This document shows, piece after piece, positions 9,291 to 17,053 of a stretch of DNA of 39,206 nt. Location of the stretch: NCBI RefSeq assembly GCF_900199455.1, contig NZ_FZQR01000042.1:1-39206 (forward strand), given 5' to 3'. Position 1 is the stretch's first letter. Each line of letters opens with the position of its first letter. A model generated the notes under the pieces. The model had not been told where the DNA came from. It worked only from the letters and a program-made list of their open reading frames with translations, and searched no databases. The position numbers and the translations under genes were made by a program. The DNA is from Mesorhizobium carmichaelinearum (GTDB taxonomy: Bacteria; Pseudomonadota; Alphaproteobacteria; Rhizobiales; Rhizobiaceae).

Positions 9291-10790
9291 ATGGTGATGA
9301 CCAGAAGCCATCTGTCCGACGCCACGCTACAGAAGCTGCCCGCCGGGACCAAAATTCCCGCATATGATCGCGGCAAGGTTGCCCCCGGCATCGTGCATCT
9401 CGGCGTCGGCGCCTTCCATCGCGCCCATCAGGCCGCCTATGTCGACGAGTGCTTGGCGGCGGGCGAGACGGAGTGGGGCATCATCGGCGTCTCCTTGCGC
9501 AGCCCCGACACGCGCGATGCGCTGTCGCCGCAGGACGGGCTCTACACGCTGGCGATCCGCAGCAGTGGTGAGGAGGAGCTGCGCGTCATCGGCTCGATTC
9601 AGTCGATGCTTGTCGCGCCGGAAGACCCGGGCGCCGTGCTGGCCGCGCTGACCGATCCGCGCGCCCGCATCGTCACGCTGACCATCACCGAAAAGGCCTA
9701 TCTCAGGGCCGCGGGCGGCGGGCTGGACACCGCTCATCCCGACATCATCCACGATCTGGCAAATCCGCATATACCGAAGACCGCGCATGGTTTTCTCGCC
9801 GAGGCGCTTGCCCGGAGACTGGCCGCCCGCACACCGCCCTTCACCGTGCTGTGCTGCGATAACCTGCCCGCCAATGGCGCCACCTTGCATCGGCTGCTGA
9901 CCGAATTCGCCGCGTTGCGCGATGCCAGCCTCGCCACGGCGGACGGTACCGCAATCGCCGACCATATCGCAAACCAGGTCGCCTTTCCCTCGAGCATGGT
10001 CGACCGCATCGTGCCGGCAACCACGGACGTCGATCGGGCACGCGTCGCCGGCGAACTCGGCGTCGACGATGCCTGGCCTGTGATGACCGAGCCCTTCCGC
10101 CAATGGGTGGTCGAAGACAATTTTCCGGCCGGCCGGCCGGCCTGGGAAAAGTTCGGCGTCACCATGGTTGGGGATGTCGGTCCCTTCGAGGACATGAAGC
10201 TCAGGCTCCTCAACGGCGCGCATTCAGGCATCGCCTATCTCGGCCTGCTCAGCGGCCACGACACCGTGGACCGCGCTTTCGCCGATCCGGCGATCCGGCA
10301 ATTTGTCGACGGGCTGTGGGCCGAGGCCATCCCGACATTGCCGGAGGATGCCGGGCTCGATACATCAACCTACACAGCCGAGCTTGCCGAGCGCTTTTCA
10401 AACACCGCGCTTGCCCATCGCACCGCGCAGATCGCCAACGACGGCAGCCAGAAACTGCCGCAGCGCATCATCGCGTCCGCCATCGAGTGCCTCGAAGCCG
10501 GTACCGAGTTCGTATATCTCACGCTGGTGGTGGCGGCCTGGATCGCTGCCTGCGCCGCGCGTGGAAACACCTTGCCCGAAAACCATTTCACCGATCCGCT
10601 CGACGCAGCGTTGACGGCGCTTTTGGAACAGCAGCTACCGGCGAACGAAACCGTGACGGCGGTGTTCGACCTGGCCGGTTTCGCGAAGGATCACGCCGAA
10701 CGCCAGACGCTGATCGAACTCACGGCGGTGCATCTGGTGCACCTGCGGCGGGACGGCCCGACACTGGCCTTCGCTGCGTTGGGCATCTAA
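9291..10790 (+). CDS. uxuB: Mannitol dehydrogenase-family oxidoreductase, probable D-mannonate oxidoreductase (fructuronate reductase)
   Basis: A 499-residue polyol-specific long-chain dehydrogenase. The N-terminal nucleotide site is GIVHLGVGAFHRAHQA, and the catalytic signature KLRLLNGAHSGIAYLG supplies Lys303, Asn308 and His311 with the family's spacing. This family includes mannitol 2-dehydrogenase, UxuB and UxaB, which are hard to separate from sequence alone. Divergence from uxaC favours UxuB, reducing fructuronate to mannonate with NADH. ATG 9291 or the in-frame ATG 9297 could be the start; neither has a clear Shine-Dalgarno. The 1064-residue open frame extending back to 7596 is antisense to uxaC and is not credible. 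The gene ends at the convergent terminator before atpC. Confidence 0.85.
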   Translation: MVMTRSHLSDATLQKLPAGTKIPAYDRGKVAPGIVHLGVGAFHRAHQAAYVDECLAAGETEWGIIGVSLRSPDTRDALSPQDGLYTLAIRSSGEEELRVIGSIQSMLVAPEDPGAVLAALTDPRARIVTLTITEKAYLRAAGGGLDTAHPDIIHDLANPHIPKTAHGFLAEALARRLAARTPPFTVLCCDNLPANGATLHRLLTEFAALRDASLATADGTAIADHIANQVAFPSSMVDRIVPATTDVDRARVAGELGVDDAWPVMTEPFRQWVVEDNFPAGRPAWEKFGVTMVGDVGPFEDMKLRLLNGAHSGIAYLGLLSGHDTVDRAFADPAIRQFVDGLWAEAIPTLPEDAGLDTSTYTAELAERFSNTALAHRTAQIANDGSQKLPQRIIASAIECLEAGTEFVYLTLVVAAWIAACAARGNTLPENHFTDPLDAALTALLEQQLPANETVTAVFDLAGFAKDHAERQTLIELTAVHLVHLRRDGPTLAFAALGI

Positions 10791-10793
10791 AAC

Positions 10794-10821
10794 AAAAAAG
10801 CGAGGCAAGGCCCCGCTTTTT
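10794..10821. terminator. Rho-independent terminator between uxuB and atpC
   Basis: AAAAGCG pairs with CGCTTTT, extended through one A/C mismatch by GG/CC around a CAAGG loop. A-rich and T-rich tails lie on both sides, so it can stop both the rightward uxuB transcript and the leftward atp operon. Confidence 0.75.
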
Positions 10822-10843
10822 ATCAAGTCACTCGATGCGGACC

Positions 10844-11251
10844 TCAGGCCGGCAGAAGCGCGCCTTCCAGCGTGGTGAGCTGGCTAAGGAACTGTTCCGC
10901 CTTGCTGCGCGCCTGGTCGTCCTTGGCGTCGGCGGCGTCTTCCCTAGCTTCCTGGATGCGGCGGGCGAGATCGGCCCGGTCGACATCCTTCACGGCGACA
11001 GCCGATTCCGCCAGCAGCGTGCAGCCGGCCGGAACGATGTCGGCGAAGCCACCGAACACGACATAGCGTTCTTCGCCGCCCGACGCGGTCTTCACCGTTA
11101 CGACACCCGGCTTGATGGTGGTCATGACCGGCGCGTGATGCGCCATCACGGTCATCTCGCCTTCGGCGCCCGGAATGACGACGGACTCGACCTGCTCGGA
11201 AACCAGCAGGCGCTCCGGCGAGACCAGTTCGAATTTGAAAGCTTCAGCCAT
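10844..11251 (-). CDS. atpC: ATP synthase F1 epsilon subunit
   Basis: Epsilon subunit of the F1 sector, part of the central rotor stalk and an inhibitor of ATP hydrolysis. The 135-residue protein starts MAEAFKFELVSPERLLVSEQVESVVIPGAEGEMTV, a canonical epsilon beta-sandwich, and ends with an Ala/Asp-rich helical tail. It is the last gene of atpHAGDC. Unusually, no Shine-Dalgarno precedes the ATG (upstream bases are CTCACTAAATTGAC), and a repeat-built hairpin fills the space to atpD. Its translation may therefore depend on atpD or be damped. Confidence 0.95.
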   Translation of the reverse strand: MAEAFKFELVSPERLLVSEQVESVVIPGAEGEMTVMAHHAPVMTTIKPGVVTVKTASGGEERYVVFGGFADIVPAGCTLLAESAVAVKDVDRADLARRIQEAREDAADAKDDQARSKAEQFLSQLTTLEGALLPA

Positions 11252-11257
11252 GTCAAT

Positions 11258-11357
11258 TTAGTGAGTAGGGAATAGTGAGTAGGAAGTAGGGAAAGAGGAC
11301 AATTGCCCAATTACCCAGCTGCTACTCACTACTGACTACTGACTACTCCCTATTCCC
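11258..11357. repeat. Heptamer repeat arrays forming a large hairpin in the atpD-atpC spacer
   Basis: On the plus strand the left arm is built of 7-base units (TAGTGAG, TAGGGAA, TAGTGAG, TAGGAAG, TAGGGAA). The right arm, read on the minus strand, is built of TAGGGAG, TAGTCAG, TAGTCAG, TAGTGAG. The arms are largely complementary, for example GGGAATAG followed by GAGTAG in each. Between them AATTG-CC-CAATT (11301-11312) forms a smaller inner palindrome. The element fills almost the whole spacer. It looks like a mobile or expanding short repeat and should fold in the atp mRNA. Confidence 0.8.
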
Positions 11358-11361
11358 TTGA

Positions 11362-12957
11362 TTATGCCGCTTCAGCCGCCAGGCGCTGTGCCTTCTCGAC
11401 CGCTTCCTCGATGCCGCCGACCATATAGAAGGCGGCTTCCGGCAGGTGATCGTAGTCGCCGTTGCAGAGGCCCTTGAAGCCCTTGATGGTGTCGGCGAGA
11501 TCGACCAACTTGCCAGGCGCGCCGGTGAACACTTCGGCGACGAAGAACGGCTGCGACAGGAAGCGCTCGATCTTGCGGGCGCGGGCCACGGTCTGCTTGT
11601 CCTCTTCCGACAGCTCGTCCATGCCAAGGATGGCGATGATGTCCTGCAGCGACTTGTAGCGCTGGAGGATCGACTGCACCTGGCGGGCGACAGCATAGTG
11701 CTCGTCGCCGACAACCAGCGGGTCGAGCATGCGCGAGGTCGAATCCAGCGGATCGACGGCCGGATAGATGCCCTTCTCGGCGATGGCGCGGTTCAGCGTC
11801 GTCGTCGCGTCAAGGTGGGCAAACGAGGTCGCCGGCGCCGGATCGGTCAAGTCGTCGGCCGGCACGTAAATGGCCTGCACCGAAGTGATCGAGCCCTTGG
11901 TGGTGGTGGTGATGCGTTCCTGCAGCGCGCCCATGTCGGTGGCGAGCGTCGGCTGATAGCCGACGGCCGACGGGATACGGCCGAGCAGAGCCGACACTTC
12001 CGAACCCGCCTGCGTGAAGCGGAAGATGTTGTCGACGAAGAACAGCACGTCCTGGCCCTGGTCGCGGAAATACTCGGCAACCGTCAAGCCGGTCAGGCCG
12101 ACGCGGGCGCGCGCGCCCGGCGGCTCGTTCATCTGGCCGTACACGAGAGCCGCCTTGGACCCTTCGCCGCCGCCCTTCTTGTTGACGCCGGATTCGATGA
12201 ACTCGTGATAGAGATCGTTGCCTTCGCGGGTGCGCTCGCCGACGCCGGCGAACACCGAATAGCCGCCATGCGCTTTGGCGATGTTGTTGATCAGTTCCTG
12301 GATCAGCACCGTCTTGCCGACGCCGGCGCCGCCGAACAGGCCGATCTTGCCGCCCTTGGCGTAAGGTGCCAGCAGGTCGAGCACCTTGATGCCGGTGATC
12401 AGGATCTGCGCTTCCGTCGACTGCTCGACATAGGCCGGAGCCGGCTGGTGGATCGAGCGCATCTCGGTCGCATCGACCGGGCCTTCTTCGTCGACCGGCT
12501 CGCCGATGACATTGATGATGCGGCCGAGCATGCCCGGGCCGACCGGCACGGAGATCGGGCCGCCGGTGTCGCGCACTTCCTGGCCGCGCACCAAGCCTTC
12601 AGTGGAGTCCATGGCGATGCAGCGCACGGTGTTCTCGCCGAGATGCTGGGCAACTTCGAGCACGAGGCGGTTGCCGACATTCGTGGTCTCGATCGCATTC
12701 AGGATCGGCGGCAGGTGATCGCCGAACTGCACGTCGACGACGGCGCCGATGACCTGGCGGACCTTGCCGACGACCCCGGTTGCCTTGGTGGCAACGGCCG
12801 AGGTCTTGGCCGCGGCGACCTTGGCGGGCGCTGCCGCCGTCTTGGCTGGAGCTGCCTTAGCGGCTGCTGCTGGAGCCTTGGCCGCCTTCGCGGGGGCTGC
12901 GGTCTTCGCGGCTGCGGCCTTGGGGGCTGCCGTCTTGGGGGTCGCTGCTTTCGCCAT
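11362..12957 (-). CDS. atpD: ATP synthase F1 beta subunit with Ala/Lys-rich N-terminal extension
   Basis: Catalytic beta subunit of F1. The 531-residue protein is about 55-60 residues longer than usual because residues 1-60 are a low-complexity Ala/Lys/Pro/Thr tract rich in AAPAK- and KTAA-like units. The conserved protein starts near GVVGKVRQVIGAVVDVQF. Walker A GGAGVGKT is at 209-216, followed by the catalytic GERTREGNDLYHE, the Walker B FFVDNIFRFTQAGSEVS, and the DELSEED motif. Such extended beta subunits are known in Hyphomicrobiales. The start has an AAAAGGG ribosome site. It follows atpG by 70 bp and precedes atpC across the heptamer repeat. Confidence 0.97.
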   Translation of the reverse strand: MAKAATPKTAAPKAAAAKTAAPAKAAKAPAAAAKAAPAKTAAAPAKVAAAKTSAVATKATGVVGKVRQVIGAVVDVQFGDHLPPILNAIETTNVGNRLVLEVAQHLGENTVRCIAMDSTEGLVRGQEVRDTGGPISVPVGPGMLGRIINVIGEPVDEEGPVDATEMRSIHQPAPAYVEQSTEAQILITGIKVLDLLAPYAKGGKIGLFGGAGVGKTVLIQELINNIAKAHGGYSVFAGVGERTREGNDLYHEFIESGVNKKGGGEGSKAALVYGQMNEPPGARARVGLTGLTVAEYFRDQGQDVLFFVDNIFRFTQAGSEVSALLGRIPSAVGYQPTLATDMGALQERITTTTKGSITSVQAIYVPADDLTDPAPATSFAHLDATTTLNRAIAEKGIYPAVDPLDSTSRMLDPLVVGDEHYAVARQVQSILQRYKSLQDIIAILGMDELSEEDKQTVARARKIERFLSQPFFVAEVFTGAPGKLVDLADTIKGFKGLCNGDYDHLPEAAFYMVGGIEEAVEKAQRLAAEAA

Positions 12958-13027
12958 CGTCTTTACCCTTTTCGTCCTTTGTTTCTTACGCGGTCCGGTC
13001 GCGGGCAGATTGACCCGCGAACCGCGT

Positions 13028-13912
13028 CTAGAGCGCCTCGGCGCCCGAAATGATTTCGATCAGTTCCTTGGTGATCTGCGCCTGCCGCTGGCGGTTGTAG
13101 GTGATCGACAGCTTGTTGATCATCTCGCCGGCGTTGCGCGTCGCATTGTCCATGGCGCTCATCTTGGCGCCCATCTCGCCGGCCGCGTTTTCGAGCAGCG
13201 CCCGGAAAACCTGCACGGAGATGTTGCGCGGGATGAGGTCGGAGAGGATTTCACCCGGCTCCGGCTCGTACTCGTAGACGGCATTGCCACCATCCACCGC
13301 CTCGGCGGGAGCAGAAGCGACGCCAGCCGGAATGATCTGCTGCGCGGTCGGAACCTGGCTGATCACCGACTTGAACTGCGAATAGAACAGCGTGCAGACG
13401 TCGAAGGCACCCTCATTGAAGAGGTGGATGACCTTCTTGGCGATCGCGTCGGCATTGACGAAGCCGAGCGTCTTGACCTCGCGCAGGTCGATACGATCGA
13501 GGATCATCGCTGCATAGTCGCGGCGCAGTATGTCGAAACCCTTCTTGCCGACGCAGATGATCTTGACCTGCTTGCCATCGGCCAGAAGCCGGCGAATATG
13601 GTCGCGGGCGTGACGGGCGATCTGCGAATTGAAGCCGCCGCACAGGCCGCGCTCGGCGGTGCAGACGACGAGCAGATGCACGTCGTCCTTGCCGGTTCCG
13701 GTCATCAGCGCCGGGGCATCGCCGCCGCCGCCGATCGCCTGGGTGATGTTGGCCAGCACGGAACCCATGCGCTCCGAATAGGGGCGCGCCGCTTCCGCGG
13801 CCTCTTGCGCACGGCGCAGCTTCGCCGCGGCGACCATCTGCATCGCCTTGGTGATCTTCTGCGTCGCCTTGACCGAGGCGATACGGTTACGAAGGTCTTT
13901 TAATGAAGGCAT
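13028..13912 (-). CDS. atpG: ATP synthase F1 gamma subunit
   Basis: The central rotor shaft of F1. The 294 residues begin MPSLKDLRNRIASVKATQKITKAMQMVAAAKLRRAQ and end with TYNRQRQAQITKELIEIISGAEAL, the two helices that form the coiled-coil shaft. The middle carries the conserved ERGLCGGFN segment. An insertion around VASAPAEAVDGGNAVYEYEPEPGE near residues 195-220 is of the kind seen in alphaproteobacterial gamma subunits. The gene lies 46 bp after atpA and 70 bp before atpD on the same strand. Confidence 0.97.
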   Translation of the reverse strand: MPSLKDLRNRIASVKATQKITKAMQMVAAAKLRRAQEAAEAARPYSERMGSVLANITQAIGGGGDAPALMTGTGKDDVHLLVVCTAERGLCGGFNSQIARHARDHIRRLLADGKQVKIICVGKKGFDILRRDYAAMILDRIDLREVKTLGFVNADAIAKKVIHLFNEGAFDVCTLFYSQFKSVISQVPTAQQIIPAGVASAPAEAVDGGNAVYEYEPEPGEILSDLIPRNISVQVFRALLENAAGEMGAKMSAMDNATRNAGEMINKLSITYNRQRQAQITKELIEIISGAEAL

Positions 13913-13958
13913 GCTTCAAACCTGATCCCGTCTTGTCTCATCCGGACTGGCGCTTCGC

Positions 13959-15488
13959 TCAGGCGAAGGTCTTGGCGAAAGCGTCGATCTCGGCCTTCAG
14001 CTTGGCGCGCAGATCGTCCGACAGCGCCTTTTCCTTGCGGATGGCGTCGAGAACGTCCTTGCCGGCCGCACGCATGTGGCTGAGCAGGCCATGCTCGAAC
14101 TTGCCGACCTGGTTGACCGGCAGCTTGTCGAGATAGCCATTGACGCCGGCGAAGATCACCGCGACCTGCTCTTCCGTCTTCAGCGGCGAGAACTGCGGCT
14201 GCTTCAAGAGTTCGGTCAGGCGCGATCCGCGGTTGAGCAGGCGCTGCGTGGCGGCGTCGAGGTCCGAGCCGAACTGCGCGAAGGCCGCCATTTCGCGGTA
14301 CTGCGCGAGCTCGCCCTTGATCGAGCCGGCAACCTGCTTCATCGCCTTGATCTGCGCGGCCGAGCCGACGCGGCTGACCGACAGACCGACGTTCACCGCA
14401 GGACGGATGCCCTGGAAGAACAAATTGGTTTCGAGGAAGATCTGGCCGTCGGTGATCGAGATCACGTTGGTCGGGATATAGGCCGACACGTCGTTGGCCT
14501 GCGTCTCGATGACCGGCAGCGCGGTCAGCGATCCGCCGCCCAAATCGTCATTGAGCTTGGCGGCGCGCTCAAGCAGACGCGAGTGCAAGTAGAAAACGTC
14601 GCCCGGATAGGCTTCGCGGCCCGGCGGGCGGCGCAAAAGCAGCGACATCTGGCGGTAGGCGACGGCCTGCTTCGACAGATCGTCGTAGCTGATCAGCGCG
14701 TGCATGCCGTTGTCGCGGAAATATTCGCCCATGGTGGCGCCGGCGAACGGCGCCAGGAACTGCATCGGCGCCGGATCGGAAGCGGTGGCGGCGACGATGA
14801 TCGAATATTCGAGCGCGCCGCGCTCTTCCAGCACCTTGACGAACTGCGCGACGGTCGAGCGCTTCTGGCCGACGGCGACGTAGACGCAGTAGAGCTTTTC
14901 CTTCTCGGGGCCGTTGTCGTGCACCGACTTCTGGTTGAGCATCGTGTCGAGGATGATGGCGGTCTTGCCGGTCTGACGGTCGCCGATCACCAGTTCGCGC
15001 TGGCCGCGGCCGACCGGGATCAGCGCATCGATGGCTTTCAGGCCGGTCGACATCGGCTCGTTCACCGATTTGCGCGGAATGATACCGGGCGCCTTGACGT
15101 CGACGCGCTTGCGTTCGATCGCCTTGATCGGGCCCTTGCCGTCGATCGGATTGCCGAGCGCGTCGACGACGCGGCCGAGCAGGCCGGGACCAACCGGAAC
15201 GTCGACGATGGCGCCGGTCCGCTTGACGATGTCGCCTTCCTTGATGTCGCGGTCGGCGCCGAAGATGACGACGCCGACATTGTCGGCTTCGAGGTTGAGC
15301 GCCATGCCGCGGATGCCGCCGGGGAATTCGACCATCTCGCCGGCCTGGACATTGTCGAGGCCGTAGACGCGGGCGATACCGTCACCGACGGACAGCACCT
15401 GTCCAACTTCGGAGACCTCGGCCTCCTTGCCGAAATTCTTGATCTGGTCTTTCAGAATTGCGGAAATTTCCGCGGCGCGGATGTCCAT
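13959..15488 (-). CDS. atpA: ATP synthase F1 alpha subunit
   Basis: Non-catalytic nucleotide-binding alpha subunit of F1, 509 residues, with normal length and no extension. It starts MDIRAAEISAILKDQIKNFG, has Walker A GDRQTGKT at 169-176, ALIPVGRGQRELVIGD before it, and the PAVNVGLSVSRVGSAAQ segment carrying the arginine that reaches the catalytic site. The atpH stop and the atpA start share one base (TGATG at 15486-15490), which points to translational coupling between the two. Confidence 0.97.
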   Translation of the reverse strand: MDIRAAEISAILKDQIKNFGKEAEVSEVGQVLSVGDGIARVYGLDNVQAGEMVEFPGGIRGMALNLEADNVGVVIFGADRDIKEGDIVKRTGAIVDVPVGPGLLGRVVDALGNPIDGKGPIKAIERKRVDVKAPGIIPRKSVNEPMSTGLKAIDALIPVGRGQRELVIGDRQTGKTAIILDTMLNQKSVHDNGPEKEKLYCVYVAVGQKRSTVAQFVKVLEERGALEYSIIVAATASDPAPMQFLAPFAGATMGEYFRDNGMHALISYDDLSKQAVAYRQMSLLLRRPPGREAYPGDVFYLHSRLLERAAKLNDDLGGGSLTALPVIETQANDVSAYIPTNVISITDGQIFLETNLFFQGIRPAVNVGLSVSRVGSAAQIKAMKQVAGSIKGELAQYREMAAFAQFGSDLDAATQRLLNRGSRLTELLKQPQFSPLKTEEQVAVIFAGVNGYLDKLPVNQVGKFEHGLLSHMRAAGKDVLDAIRKEKALSDDLRAKLKAEIDAFAKTFA

Positions 15489-16048
15489 CAGCCGACCTCT
15501 TTCAGTGCAAGCTTGAGCGAATTGAGTTTGGTTTTGAGCGACGTATCGATCTGGCGCGAGCCCATCTTGACCACCAGCCCGCCGAGCAGCGACGGATCGA
15601 CGGTGACGGAGATGGCCACGTCCTTGCCGGCAACGCTTTTCAGCGCCGCCTTGAGTTCGGTCTGCTGGGCGTCGGTCAACTCGTGAGCCGACGTCACCTC
15701 GGCAGATGTCTCGCCTCGAGCTTCGGCAGCGATCTGGCGGAACGCCTTGATCATGCCGGGAATGGCGAACAGCCGGCGGTTCTGGGCGACGACACGCAGG
15801 AAATTACCGGCCAGACCGGTGATCCCGGCCTTGTCGGCGATCGCCGCGATAGCCTTGGCCTGGTCCTCGCTGGAGAACACCGGGCTGTTGATCAGCCGGG
15901 TCAGGTCGGCGCTGCCCGCGAGCATCGCCTCGAAACTGTTGAGGTCGGCCTCGACCTTGGCCACGGAATTTGCCTGCGATGCAAGTTCGAACAGCGAACC
16001 CGCATAGCGTTCTGCGACACCTGAGATTGGCGATGACGATTGAGCCAC
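15488..16048 (-). CDS. atpH: ATP synthase F1 delta subunit
   Basis: The peripheral-stalk subunit that links F1 to the b subunits. From GTG 16048 the protein is 186 residues (VAQSSSPISGVAERYAGSLFELA, ending with SLLGGLVVKMGSRQIDTSLKTKLNSLKLALKEV), the usual delta length and ends. The ATG that would extend it to 16138 adds 30 basic, non-conserved residues, and a purine-rich AAGAGAAAAG sits upstream of the GTG. It is the first gene of the operon and overlaps atpA by one base. The F0 genes are not in this window, as expected where F0 and F1 form separate operons. Confidence 0.94.
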   Translation of the reverse strand: MAQSSSPISGVAERYAGSLFELASQANSVAKVEADLNSFEAMLAGSADLTRLINSPVFSSEDQAKAIAAIADKAGITGLAGNFLRVVAQNRRLFAIPGMIKAFRQIAAEARGETSAEVTSAHELTDAQQTELKAALKSVAGKDVAISVTVDPSLLGGLVVKMGSRQIDTSLKTKLNSLKLALKEVG

Positions 16049-16110
16049 GGACCGTCTTTTCTCTTGTCTGACAGGCCGCAGATTGTTGGCGCGAGCAAAA
16101 ACTCTGGCTA

Positions 16111-16139
16111 AATCTTTGACCTTACTGCATTTTTTCAAG
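16111..16139 (-). promoter_or_regulatory. Candidate sigma-70 promoter of the atp operon
   Basis: On the minus strand CTTGAA (16139-16134) and AAGATT (16116-16111) are separated by 17 bases and end about 60 bases before the atpH GTG. The -35 resembles the alphaproteobacterial CTTGAC consensus; the -10 is imperfect. This is read by eye only. Confidence 0.35.
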
Positions 16140-16294
16140 CACGGAGGCGCGGCTTCCGCTATCCCCGGCCGAAAGTCGATTGCCGTCTAGCACAGGCATT
16201 TTAAGACCGCAATGCGTCGTTCCGCATGCTTTTCAGGCACTATTGTCGCATCCGGCGAAAGACTCGCGCCCAATGCGCCGGAATACCCTTGGAT

Positions 16295-16690
16295 TCAGGG
16301 CACAAAGCCGAAGGCAAAGGCGAGCGGCAATGCCGCCAAAGCCAATTCCACCACAATGGAAACCCAATTGAAAGGTGTGTTGGCGCCATCCGACATCATC
16401 GACAGCAGCCGACCGAAGGCGGTGAACAGCCAGGAGAAGCCGAGCGCCATGTAAACCAATGGCTGTGCCAGCAGGATGCAGCACAGGCCGACGCCGAGAT
16501 AAAAGCCCGACATCCTGCCGCGCCCCTCGGCGATCGCCGCCGCTTTCTCCGGCTTGGCCTGCAAGCGCAGGATGCGGAAGGCCAGGTTAGGCGCCAGGAA
16601 GAACAAAAGGCCGAGCAGCACGGTGAAGACGGCGCTCGACCAGGCCAGCCATTCGCCCTGGCTCGTCGGCCACGGAAGCGCAAAGTCCAT
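16295..16690 (-). CDS. Small integral membrane protein (DUF4345-like)
   Basis: A 131-residue hydrophobic protein with about four membrane segments: roughly residues 14-34 (AWSSAVFTVLLGLLFFLAP), 61-80 (MSGFYLGVGLCCILLAQPLV), 80-95, and 108-130 (VSIVVELALAALPLAFAFGF). The loop between the first two is basic. FYLGVGL followed by a second hydrophobic helix and the FTAFGRLLSM motif are like DUF4345-type proteins common in rhizobia, some of which carry a phage-infection-protein label in databases. I know of no established function. It lies between atpH (same strand) and the divergent hexaheme cytochrome; nothing links it to either. Confidence 0.65.
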   Translation of the reverse strand: MDFALPWPTSQGEWLAWSSAVFTVLLGLLFFLAPNLAFRILRLQAKPEKAAAIAEGRGRMSGFYLGVGLCCILLAQPLVYMALGFSWLFTAFGRLLSMMSDGANTPFNWVSIVVELALAALPLAFAFGFVP

Positions 16691-17053
16691 TGTGTCTCGA
16701 CCCCCTCACAAGAATTGCGGATGCATTGAATGTCACCCGTGGCGGAAGTCAAGCGCGCAGCCGGCACGCCGAGGTTTCGCCAAGGCCTCCCAGGAAATGC
16801 CCGCCTGGGAAGCACCGGCCCCGCGGCCGATATGGCTGTTGCGCAAGAAAATCCACGCACGCTCGTATGCCGGATACAATTTGTTCGACAGTATAGACTG
16901 CGCGCCTTGCCGCAACGTAGGTCCAGTATTATGGTCGCTATGTTTATTTCGTCGACTGCTTGTTCATTTTAGCAATTGCACATGTTTCACGATCACTTGT
17001 GAAATCTGCGCGGACGGAGTGCGGCAGGCAGGATCTCGAATGCGGAGACGATC
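16691..17053. other. Intergenic region upstream of the hexaheme cytochrome gene
   Basis: No credible gene lies in these 363 bp. The distal half is GC-rich with a small CCCAGG/CCTGGG hairpin near 16790-16817; the part from about 16900 is AT-richer, as expected for a promoter region. It ends with the inverted repeat at 16985-17004 and a GGAG ribosome site a few bases before ATG 17054. Short frames here have no family resemblance. Confidence 0.5.
16985..17004. promoter_or_regulatory. Inverted repeat TTTCAC-N8-GTGAAA, candidate operator
   Basis: Perfect 6-bp arms (TTTCAC and GTGAAA) lie 8 bp apart, 49 bp before the cytochrome start. The position suits an operator or activator site, but the length is modest and no cognate regulator is adjacent. 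Confidence 0.35.

Noticed and set aside
10130..10142. GGCCGGCCGG-type short palindrome inside uxuB
   Set aside because: It lies in coding sequence and is expected by chance in GC-rich DNA.
11446..15686. Two frames of about 535 codons opposite atpD and atpA
   Set aside because: Both are His/Arg/Asp-rich shadows of well-identified ATP synthase genes.
16049..16138. N-terminal extension of atpH to ATG 16138
   Set aside because: It adds 30 basic residues not found in delta subunits and would swallow the likely promoter; the GTG at 16048 gives the normal length.
16690..16972. Short plus-strand frames before the hexaheme gene
   Set aside because: No family resemblance, no ribosome sites, mutually overlapping; treated as intergenic.
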